A stretch of 22,705 nucleotides of DNA from an uncultured Hyphomonadaceae bacterium (GTDB lineage Bacteria; Pseudomonadota; Alphaproteobacteria; Caulobacterales; Hyphomonadaceae): the NCBI GenBank assembly GCA_938049795.1, contig CALLCD010000178.1, forward strand, positions 1 to 22,705, written 5' to 3'. This document shows positions 17,022-22,705 of this stretch, one piece after another. Below the pieces are notes generated by a model, which did not search any database, was not told the DNA's origin, and saw only the letters and a list, made by a program, of their open reading frames with translations. Position 1 is the stretch's first letter; the number at the start of each line of letters is the position of its first letter. The position numbers were made by a program, and so were the translations under genes.

Positions 17022-17523
17022 AGGACGCAACCCAACTCTTAATGCGGGGACCGATGACGATAAACTTATTCACAGCGATTGGACCGGTAGTTTTGTTGAG
17101 CCATACGTGTCCAAATGCGGCATTGTTGCTTAGTACTAATGCACCGTGCGGGCACTCGGGACGGAATTTAAAAAAGTCAGGAACAAACTTTTGCGCTTCT
17201 CTAAGATCTACACCACTAAAACGTGGAATACCGTTTCCGCCGTGTTCGTGAATGTGAAAGAGCGATAGTTTTGTTTCATGCGCCCAAGCGACCGCATTAA
17301 ACATGGCATCGGGCCCAAGCATTGCTCCTACGGAGGGATCATTCAGATAATCGGTATCCGGCACACTTTGGTAGCTATGGGCAAGAAGTGTACAGTGCGA
17401 CGACGTAAGTGAGAGTCCCGCACCTAGAAAACCAACGCGCTCATGCGCATATGGATGAGATCGCCGTAAATCTAAACGGATTTGCTGCAATAGATCAGAC
17501 GTCATCTTCAACTTGATCATCAT
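17014..17523 (-). CDS. JAB/JAMM-domain metallopeptidase (deubiquitinase-like)
   Basis: A 169-residue zinc peptidase predicted to trim the Ubl precursor and remove it from targets. The JAMM motif is complete: Glu28 (HERVGFLG), His90-x-His92 (FHIHEH), and Ser103-x-x-Asp106 (FSGVD). Ten residues lie between the second His and the Ser, slightly more than the usual seven. The ATG overlaps the E2 stop codon (ATGA), and GGAG lies five bases upstream. A second ATG follows directly. JAB proteins do occur in siderophore, sulfur-transfer and phage-tail contexts, but the Ubl, E2 and E1 neighbours point to Ubl processing. Confidence 0.9.
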   Translation of the reverse strand: MMIKLKMTSDLLQQIRLDLRRSHPYAHERVGFLGAGLSLTSSHCTLLAHSYQSVPDTDYLNDPSVGAMLGPDAMFNAVAWAHETKLSLFHIHEHGGNGIPRFSGVDLREAQKFVPDFFKFRPECPHGALVLSNNAAFGHVWLNKTTGPIAVNKFIVIGPRIKSWVASYD

Positions 17524-17852
17524 GCCACTCCTTGCAGATGAGCAAGGATTTCATCGCGCCACAAATTCTGCCCTTGAACTTTGTATGATGGCGCCCACCA
17601 TGAGCGACCTATAAGATGATGCTGCGTCCAGTTTTTTCCAGAACCAGCGTTTAACTGCATTGCGTAAAGCAGCCGGCTGCTGCCGTACCCAAGCAGGTTG
17701 AAAGGCACGAACAGTGCATCCAGATTCATCTCAGTATCGCCAATCCCGATTCCCAGCGAAGGCAGGAAAACACATTGCCCACCGCGTTCGTCGATCAACT
17801 GCGCGCCAGCGCAGAAAGACTGGATGGCATGCAGTTGATCATTCGGCGGCAT
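17520..17852 (-). CDS. E2-like conjugation protein (candidate)
   Basis: A 110-residue protein between the Ubl and JAB genes, the position held by E2-like proteins in such operons. The C-terminal stretch (WTQHHLIGRSWWAPSY, then LWRDEILAHL) recalls small prokaryotic E2 families (Prok-E2_E type), judged by eye. The only cysteines are Cys14 and Cys27, both N-terminal. None lies in the later part where a canonical E2 cysteine would be. Either an N-terminal Cys, another nucleophile, or a non-catalytic adaptor role must be considered. I start it at the ATG sharing a base with the Ubl stop (TAATG), nine bases after GGAGG. A GTG at 17870 would add six residues. The family call is moderate. Confidence 0.65.
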   Translation of the reverse strand: MPPNDQLHAIQSFCAGAQLIDERGGQCVFLPSLGIGIGDTEMNLDALFVPFNLLGYGSSRLLYAMQLNAGSGKNWTQHHLIGRSWWAPSYKVQGQNLWRDEILAHLQGVA

Positions 17853-18544
17853 TATGAAGCACCTCCGCACGCTGGTGTTGCGAAGACCTTAATGCCGTCA
17901 AACACCGCAATTGAATCGCCAGGCTTAACCTGCACAAGCTTTCCAACTGCATTAACGTAAGACAATGCGTATCCGGCTGGAATGCCAAGTAGCGCGACTA
18001 ACTTTGCCAGAAGGTAGGAGCCACGACGAATTTCCTGTTCGCGGTCGCCATCGACGCAAACCGTCACAGTTGCGTCTTGTGTGTAATACCGCTCCGTTTC
18101 ACGACCCAAGAAAGATGTGACCGAATTCTCGTCCAATGGTTCGTCGGGTGCATTCTTTTTTTCGAGTACAATAATCTTGTCGTCGGGTATGCGAGCAACC
18201 TTCCGCAATGCTGGTTCGCTCAACCCTTCAAAAGGTAAATCATATACTACTTCGTCAATTGCGATGGATTTCAGACCATCGAGTTTTCCAGCGACAAAGT
18301 GCAACAGTTCACCACGTCCGAGGTCGATTGCCTCATCATCATCGAGAGACCGGGTACCAGGGAACGTCAATTCAGACATCCTGTGGTCCAAGGTTGGCAA
18401 GAGGCCAGCTTTACGGAGAACCTCGTCTACCTCGACAACTTGCCGATCAAATTCCAACTCTCGAAATTCCAAGGTCTCATCGGCAATGAAAGCCTTGAAG
18501 CTCGCTGTGCCCGGTTGATCGGGCGGATGTACAGTATGGGTCAT
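17852..18544 (-). CDS. Three-domain ubiquitin-like protein (multiubiquitin type)
   Basis: A 230-residue modifier precursor. I see three beta-grasp-like units: about 16-86 (FKAFIADETL to LLHFVAG), 92-154 (IAIDEVVYDLP to YYT) and 159-224 (VTVCVDGDRE to VFAT). Unit 2 follows the pattern I know from multiubiquitin domains (IxIDxxxYxxP, LxxxAxIPDD, then an LDENSV-like acidic turn). The C-terminus is ACGGAS: a Gly-Gly followed by two residues, so a peptidase must remove Ala-Ser before E1 could act. A strong site, AAAGGAGG, precedes the ATG. First gene of the operon, with its own promoter facing that of the XRE gene. Whether it is used as a trimer or cut into units is unknown. Confidence 0.85.
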   Translation of the reverse strand: MTHTVHPPDQPGTASFKAFIADETLEFRELEFDRQVVEVDEVLRKAGLLPTLDHRMSELTFPGTRSLDDDEAIDLGRGELLHFVAGKLDGLKSIAIDEVVYDLPFEGLSEPALRKVARIPDDKIIVLEKKNAPDEPLDENSVTSFLGRETERYYTQDATVTVCVDGDREQEIRRGSYLLAKLVALLGIPAGYALSYVNAVGKLVQVKPGDSIAVFDGIKVFATPACGGAS

Positions 18545-18587
18545 TGTGCGCCTCCTTTACATTTAGCTTGATTGCTTGAAGCACAAT
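18543..18587. promoter_or_regulatory. GCACAAT half-sites at the Ubl operon start
   Basis: GCACAAT occurs in both orientations: ATTGTGC at 18543-18549, overlapping the Ubl start codon, and GCACAAT at 18581-18587, at the predicted transcription start. Together with the copies at 18626-18642 and 18679-18685 they form a set of four exact and one near-exact sites, the likely targets of the adjacent XRE regulator. Confidence 0.5.
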
Positions 18588-18590
18588 CGA

Positions 18591-18619
18591 CTCATATCTG
18601 CCGATTCTCTCAATGTCAA
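18591..18619 (-). promoter_or_regulatory. Predicted promoter of the Ubl operon
   Basis: Minus-strand TTGACA (18614-18619), 17-base spacer, TATGAG (18591-18596). The -35 box is perfect and the -10 box weaker. It gives a leader of about 40 bases before a strong ribosome binding site. The same TGTGCGTTT sequence precedes this -35 box and that of the divergent xre promoter. Confidence 0.65.
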
Positions 18620-18625
18620 CTAAAC

Positions 18626-18642
18626 GCACATAATAATTGTGC
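18626..18642. promoter_or_regulatory. Palindromic operator between the divergent promoters
   Basis: GCACA-TAATAAT-TGTGC is a dyad with perfect 5-base arms in the centre of the divergent region. It begins seven bases from the Ubl-operon -35 box. It is the only place where two of the repeated half-sites face each other, so it is the best candidate for a dimeric XRE repressor site. Confidence 0.6.
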
Positions 18643-18691
18643 TTTAAATACACATTTGTTATTTGAACCTGCTTTGTGATTGTGCGTTTGC

Positions 18692-18720
18692 TTGACATTT
18701 TGTTTCGGAGCGCTGATAAC
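18692..18720 (+). promoter_or_regulatory. Predicted xre promoter, probably leaderless transcript
   Basis: TTGACA (18692-18697), 17-base spacer, GATAAC (18715-18720). Transcription would then begin at or next to the ATG at 18727, leaving no leader, which agrees with the lack of a clear ribosome binding site. An ATTGTGC half-site (18679-18685) lies just upstream of the -35 box. Confidence 0.6.
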
Positions 18721-18726
18721 AAGGCG

Positions 18727-19053
18727 ATGGAGATTTCAGCTTTCAACGAAAAAATTGGCGAGAGGATTAGAGACCTGAGGAAGGCGAAAGGCCTGACACA
18801 GGATAAGTTCGCCATCATTGCAGGCTTATCACGAGGCACTATTGCTAATATCGAGACCGGGCGGCAAGCAGCATCCGGACATCAATTATTCCATCTAGCG
18901 GCCATATTGGGCGCCGTTACGATGGATGACATTTTTCCAATGCTTCCGGCCGAAGACGAAGCAGATAGCAGTGAGTTGCCTATTCATAGAGGTCCGGACC
19001 TGAGTGACGCGCAATATGCCCAGATACAAGCCGCCGCTCGTAGCGTCCGTTAG
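18727..19053 (+). CDS. XRE-family helix-turn-helix regulator
   Basis: A 108-residue DNA-binding protein. The helix-turn-helix domain spans about residues 7-70 (IRDLRKAKGLTQDKFA, SRGTIANIETGR, then TMDDIFPML). A 38-residue acidic and then basic tail follows. It is nine bases upstream of an ImmA/IrrE-type peptidase gene, the standard arrangement in which the peptidase inactivates the repressor. The likely binding sites are the GCACAAT repeats in the divergent promoter region, so it probably represses itself and the Ubl operon. A GTG at 18676 in the same frame would add 17 residues but would start upstream of the promoter, so I chose the ATG. Confidence 0.88.
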   Translation: MEISAFNEKIGERIRDLRKAKGLTQDKFAIIAGLSRGTIANIETGRQAASGHQLFHLAAILGAVTMDDIFPMLPAEDEADSSELPIHRGPDLSDAQYAQIQAAARSVR

Positions 19054-19062
19054 ATTAAATTG

Positions 19063-19605
19063 ATGACGACTAGGCAACTAATTTCACGCGAGGACTGCGA
19101 AGAGGCGGCAAGGCAAGTTCTACTAAGGCATGGCATTGATCGCTGGCCAATCAAGGTAGATCGGGTTGCAAAACGAGCAGGAATTAAGGTTCAGTATTCG
19201 CCGCTAGACGACGAACTCTCGGGCATGGCATTTTACAAAGACGACGTTGCAGTGATCGGGGTTAATGCGCGTCATCATGTACGCAGGCAACGCTTTACCA
19301 TTGCTCATGAAATCGGCCATTTTAAACTTCATGATGAAGTCTTGCGAAAAGGCATGCACGTGGACAAAGTAATTACCATGCTGAATCGTGATACGAACTC
19401 TGCATCGGGAACAATCAGTATAGAGATTGAAGCGAACCAGTTTGCAGCTGAGTTGCTTATGCCGAAAGATCTGGTTTTACGGTATATGGAAGAGGCAAGC
19501 CTCGACTATGGATGCGTACCCGACGATGAGGCAATAGAAGCAATGGCACGGGCCTTCAATGTGAGCGCAACAGCGATGACCTATAGGATCGCTAAAGTAT
19601 TGTAG
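19063..19605 (+). CDS. ImmA/IrrE-family metallopeptidase
   Basis: A 180-residue zinc peptidase. FTIAHEIGHFKLH contains HEIGH at 82-86, with a third ligand probably Glu123 in EANQFAAELLMP. Characterised members cleave XRE-type repressors (ImmA on ImmR, IrrE on DdrO) after DNA damage or another signal. Here the XRE neighbour is the natural substrate. I start at the ATG at 19063, one codon after an in-frame TTG. A ribosome binding site is not obvious, so coupling to xre is likely. It is 12 bases before the exonuclease gene, in one operon. Confidence 0.92.
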   Translation: MTTRQLISREDCEEAARQVLLRHGIDRWPIKVDRVAKRAGIKVQYSPLDDELSGMAFYKDDVAVIGVNARHHVRRQRFTIAHEIGHFKLHDEVLRKGMHVDKVITMLNRDTNSASGTISIEIEANQFAAELLMPKDLVLRYMEEASLDYGCVPDDEAIEAMARAFNVSATAMTYRIAKVL

Positions 19606-19617
19606 GGTGCATCGACT

Positions 19618-21033
19618 GTGGCGTTCGTTTTTTACGATACTGAAACAACAGGAACAGAGGTTCTCTATGATCAGGTTCTTCAGTTCGCCGCGATTCTGAC
19701 CGATGACGATTTAAACGAAAAGGAACGCTTCGAAATTCGATCGCGTCTCCAACCACATATTGTTGCAAGCCCTGGTGCCATGAACGTGACAGGCGTCACT
19801 GCGGCACAATTGGATGATCCCTCATATCCAAGCCAATTCGAGATGGCATGCGAAATACACCGGACACTCAGCGATTGGGAACCGGCACAGTTTATCGGCC
19901 ATAATTCAATTGCCTTCGATGAAGTCCTGCTGCGATCCCTTTTCTACAAGTCGCTACTACCTGTTTATCTCACTAATATGAACGGTAACAGCCGCCTCGA
20001 TACGATGAAGATGCTGCAACAGGTTTCAATATATGAGCCTGACAGCATAACATTTCCAATCGCTCCTAATGGCCGTAAGATTTATAAACTCGACCAATTG
20101 GCTCCAGCAAATGGCTTCAATCATGCCAACGCACACGAAGCCATGTCTGACGTTGAAGCAACCATTTTCATGTGTCGCAAAGTACGCGACTTAGCGCCAG
20201 AGACTTGGTCGCGGTTTATGCGGTTCTCCAATAAAGGATCAGTGCTTGATTTCTGCGAAAATGAAGATGTTGTTGGACTGACTGAGTTTTATTTTGGCCG
20301 GTCATACACATTCCTTCTGCATAAGCTTGGTATCAATCCGGACAACCCAAATGAGGTGATCTCCGTCGATCTACAGTATCTACCTAGTGATTTTGAGGAA
20401 AAGACAAACGAAGAGATCGCACGCATGATTGGCAGCAGCCCTAAGCCAATCCGTCGCGTTCGAGCAAACGCATTGCCTGGACTGATTGACGCTGATGACG
20501 CTCACCCTCAGTCAAAACTTGCGGACTTGTCATTCGCAGAGGTCGAAGATCGAGCTAATCAGTTCATGCAATCGCAGGCGCTAAAACAAAGATTATTGAA
20601 TATTTTTACTGAGCAATTGCCCGAATATGAAGTTTCGCCTCACGTTGAAGAGCAAATCTACGACGGATTTCCATCGCCCGCCGACCAAGAAAGGCTTCGA
20701 AACTTTCATGAGACCGAATGGGCAAATAGATACAATATTGTTTGTCAGATAGAAGACACCCGTTATCGCGAACTCGGCGAGTTCTTGATCTACACAGAAA
20801 GTCCAGAACATATCAATGAAGTCCGCCGCTCGATTTGGGCACAGTTCGTAGAAAATCGACTTTTGGGCCAAGGTGAAACATGCAAAGCTTTGACTTTGCC
20901 AAAGGCGCTTGAAGAAGCAAATGATCTCATTGCTAATGCTGGAGATGAAAAGCTAGGTCTCCTTAACGGCCATCGTGAACGCCTAATTTCGTTACTTGAT
21001 CAACTATCTGGAGGCATGGAAGAGCTTCACTGA
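19618..21033 (+). CDS. Exodeoxyribonuclease I-like (SbcB-type) DEDDh exonuclease
   Basis: A 471-residue protein, close to the length of E. coli ExoI, which digests single-stranded DNA from the 3' end. Active-site residues fall at near-identical spacing: Asp7 and Glu9 (YDTETTG), Asp101 (GHNSIAFD), His173 and Asp178 (NAHEAMSD), against Asp15, Glu17, Asp108, His181 and Asp186 of ExoI from memory. The C-terminal region also matches (VEEQIYDGFPSPAD against VDAQLYNGFFSDAD), so it is full-length ExoI-like, not just an exonuclease domain. The start is a GTG six codons before the catalytic Asp. It is the end of the xre-immA operon, so it is inferred to be induced cargo rather than the housekeeping copy. 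Whether it serves defence or element transfer is open. Confidence 0.88.
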   Translation: MAFVFYDTETTGTEVLYDQVLQFAAILTDDDLNEKERFEIRSRLQPHIVASPGAMNVTGVTAAQLDDPSYPSQFEMACEIHRTLSDWEPAQFIGHNSIAFDEVLLRSLFYKSLLPVYLTNMNGNSRLDTMKMLQQVSIYEPDSITFPIAPNGRKIYKLDQLAPANGFNHANAHEAMSDVEATIFMCRKVRDLAPETWSRFMRFSNKGSVLDFCENEDVVGLTEFYFGRSYTFLLHKLGINPDNPNEVISVDLQYLPSDFEEKTNEEIARMIGSSPKPIRRVRANALPGLIDADDAHPQSKLADLSFAEVEDRANQFMQSQALKQRLLNIFTEQLPEYEVSPHVEEQIYDGFPSPADQERLRNFHETEWANRYNIVCQIEDTRYRELGEFLIYTESPEHINEVRRSIWAQFVENRLLGQGETCKALTLPKALEEANDLIANAGDEKLGLLNGHRERLISLLDQLSGGMEELH

Positions 21034-21060
21034 AGGCCTCTTTGCAACGCCTCAGCCAGC

Positions 21061-22339
21061 TCATGAGCTACTACGCTTTTCCAAGAGTTGCGCCGCTTTT
21101 TCAGCCAAATCAGAGAGTGTGTGATTAGTCAGATGCGCATATCGCGCTGTTGTCTCTGCCTGAGTGTGACCGAGCATAGCGCCAATCATCGGCAGGCTCG
21201 CACCGTTTGAGGCGAGAATGCTGGCAAAGTTATGTCGGAGATCATGAATGCGGACATCGTGAAGACCCGTTCGTTTTCTAACTTCATTCCAAATTTTGGG
21301 CAGTCCTTTATACCAATCATCTATTTGAAGTGATGGGAAAACGAAATCACTGCTCATAAGTCGGGGTTGCGTTTGAATTATATCCAAGGCAGCCCTTGAA
21401 AACGGTATAACCTTGGCGCCAGTTTTCGATTTACCAAATGAGACAAAGCCGCGCTCGAAATCAATTTCAGACCATTTGAGGGTTTCAATCTCGTTGCGGC
21501 GACAGCCGGTTAACATCAAAACCCGAATAATGGAGCAACCTTTCTGATACTTTGGCATCGTCTCCATCTCGGTCAAAACTGTCTCCAGCTTAACCTGCTC
21601 TTCTTTTGTCAGGTATCGTTCTTTTCTTTTGTCCGGCGCTATGCGGACACCAAAAGCGGGGTTGCGTTCGATCAATTCCTCACGGACGGCGTAACTTAGA
21701 ACGCTCGATAAGATTCGAACGACCCTTCCTGCTGTTCCTGGACCACCTGTTACGCGCGCGCCCCCGTTTTTTAGTCTTCACATCGGTTGCGGTTTTGCCG
21801 GTGGTAATATCATCCCGCATTTGTTGAATGTCTTTTTTTGTCAAATCACCGATTTTAATGTCGCCGATGAGTGGCTTTATATGTCGTAAAATTTGATTGG
21901 CATTGGATTGAACATTCTTTGGGTTTCTCGGAGTTCCATATCGCGCTCCGCGCATCCGCGAGTATTTGGCGTCAGTGGCAAGCCACTTATCGCAAAGTTC
22001 ACTGATAGATAATTCAGCCGCTTTGGTTGCAGCCTCGGCTTTTATTCTATCACGTTCTTGTTGAACGAGATCACTACCGGATTGCATTTGGGCAATGGCT
22101 TCCAAAGCGTTCTTTCTCGCTTGCACGAGATTGATTGCGGGATATGACCCGATTGTCATCTTTCGCAACTTTGCTGATCGACCGGAGCCAATCCGCCGTT
22201 GCACGATGAAAGCAACTTTGCCTTTGGCGTAAAAGCGGACACCAAAACCTTTTGGGGATGTATCCCAAACCGTTGTGTCTTTGCCTTTGTTGTCGAAGCC
22301 ATCTATAATCTTCGTTGTCAGTTTCATTGTTTGCGTCAT
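21061..22339 (-). pseudogene. Tyrosine integrase, broken by a one-base frameshift
   Basis: Site-specific recombinase of the element, P4-type. The N-terminal frame (21680-22339) has the DUF4102 arm-binding domain (DTSPKGFGVRFYAKGKVAFI, then KMTIGSYPAINL) and part of the core-binding domain. The C-terminal frame (to 21061) has all catalytic residues: Arg in TGCRRNE, Lys in GKSKTG, HDLRH, GHTQ and Tyr in ARYAHL. The two parts join as one protein of about 425 residues if one base is removed near 21751-21772, where the coding strand reads AAAAAACGGGGGCGCGCGCG. In the corrected frame the text continues VTGGPGTAGRVVRILSSVL, typical of this family. A sequencing error in a homopolymer, a real mutation or a recoding site would all look like this. 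It lies next to the attachment site and reads away from it. Confidence 0.9.
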
Positions 22340-22388
22340 AACACTACCTTTCCAAATTACGCTGGAAAATCAACGCATTGTCGAAGAT

Positions 22389-22457
22389 GTGATACCTAGC
22401 GCGGTGAACTTGCACTCGCGGCCAAATCTGGCTCGTTAGGTATCACATAGGTATCAC
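22389..22457. repeat. TAGGTATCAC repeats, candidate integrase arm sites
   Basis: TAGGTATCAC occurs at 22437-22446 and 22448-22457 as direct copies 11 bases apart, with an exact inverted copy GTGATACCTA at 22389-22398. They lie between the integrase start and the tRNA-derived core, where arm-type integrase or excisionase sites are expected. Assignment is by position. Confidence 0.5.
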
Positions 22458-22525
22458 CATACAGGGAAAACCCAGTAAACGGACAGTCGGAAATTCAAGG
22501 TTTTTAATTCTGAATCAAGGACTTA

Positions 22526-22552
22526 GTGACTTTGCGTGACTTACCGTGATTT
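22526..22552. repeat. Three 10-base-phased GTGACTT repeats beside the attachment core
   Basis: GTGACTT at 22526-22532 and 22536-22542 and GTGATTT at 22546-22552 recur every 10 bases, so they face the same side of the helix. They end 12 bases before the tRNA-derived sequence. They may be a second set of recombination-protein sites. Confidence 0.45.
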
Positions 22553-22564
22553 AGAAAATACGTT

Positions 22565-22609
22565 CTCCGAAGGCAGAGGCCAGAGGTTCGAATCCTCTTG
22601 GGTGCACCA
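22565..22609 (+). other. Attachment site: 3' part of a tRNA gene, probably tRNA-Arg(CCG)
   Basis: The sequence reads as anticodon loop CTCCGAA, anticodon-stem 3' strand GGCAG, variable loop AGGCC, T-arm AGAGG-TTCGAAT-CCTCT, acceptor strand TGGGTGC and ACCA. The anticodon CCG gives tRNA-Arg. The preceding bases do not form the 5' half of the anticodon stem, and no D-arm or 5' acceptor strand is present. This is therefore a fragment left by integration into the 3' end of a tRNA gene, and it marks the right end of the element. The intact tRNA gene should lie at the other end, outside this window. Confidence 0.85.
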
Positions 22610-22705
22610 AATTTTCTTACATATATCATATATTTATAGAATTTCACGAAAACGTAAAAAATCAAATAGTACGCACTATGTACGCATAACGTCCAAATTT
22701 GCAGT
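22610..22705. other. Probable chromosomal flank
   Basis: AT-rich sequence after the CCA end of the tRNA fragment. I see no gene in it. It is inferred to be the host DNA originally downstream of the tRNA gene. Confidence 0.5.

Noticed and set aside
18117..18518. Ser-rich plus-strand open frame opposite the Ubl gene
   Set aside because: Low-complexity shadow of the Ubl coding strand. The Ubl frame has a strong ribosome binding site and domain structure.
22389..22457. TATCAC half-sites of the hipBA operators also occur in the attachment-region repeats
   Set aside because: The six shared bases are part of a longer 10-base repeat arranged as direct copies, unlike the 6+2+6 palindromes at hipBA, so HipB binding there is not supported.
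22559..22609. A functional tRNA gene
   Set aside because: The 5' acceptor strand, D-arm and 5' anticodon stem are missing from the preceding sequence. It is only the 3' part.

Overview
The window is the conjugation, cargo and right-end part of an integrative and conjugative element (ICE) in a proteobacterium. The Trb-type (RP4-like) mating genes carrying DUF2274 and DUF736 partners, and the relaxase with a DUF3363-type C-terminal part, fit Alphaproteobacteria best. The species cannot be named from the sequence. The element ends in the 3' part of a tRNA gene, read as tRNA-Arg(CCG), at about 22565-22609. The last ~95 bases are probably chromosome.

Layout. 2-1756 (+): MOBP-type relaxase, cut by the window edge. 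1864-3494 (-): a hipBA toxin-antitoxin pair with its promoter and several palindromic operators, set between the relaxase and the coupling protein gene. 3495-3934: a 440-base gene-free regulatory region ending in an inverted repeat that covers the traG ribosome binding site. 3935-15485 (+): a tightly packed mating operon, traG, copG-like gene, trbB, C, D, E, J, L, F, G and I. DUF2274 and DUF736 genes follow, to 16066. No trbK is present.

16095-18544 (-) is the most interesting part. It is a four-gene, translationally coupled operon encoding a three-domain ubiquitin-like protein ending in Gly-Gly-Ala-Ser, an E2-like protein, a JAB/JAMM metallopeptidase and a ThiF/E1-type adenylating enzyme. 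Together these make a candidate bacterial ubiquitin-like conjugation system: the peptidase would trim the tail, E1 would adenylate the exposed Gly-Gly, and the E2-like protein would pass the modifier to a target. It resembles the Bil antiphage systems in logic but differs in parts: a fused Ubl, a small single-domain E1, and an E2-like protein without an obvious catalytic cysteine.

18727-21033 (+): divergently transcribed XRE repressor, ImmA/IrrE-type metallopeptidase and ExoI/SbcB-like DEDDh exonuclease. The two divergent promoters share a 19-base module and the region carries repeated GCACAAT half-sites, so the two operons are probably controlled together by the XRE protein and perhaps derepressed through ImmA-like proteolysis.

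21061-22339 (-): the tyrosine integrase gene, broken by a one-base frameshift in a homopolymer-rich stretch. 22340-22609: repeats that look like integrase arm sites, then the tRNA-derived attachment site. The relaxase, TraG and Trb proteins would move the element, the integrase would insert it at the tRNA gene, HipBA would favour its retention, and the Ubl and exonuclease operons look like defence-type cargo.
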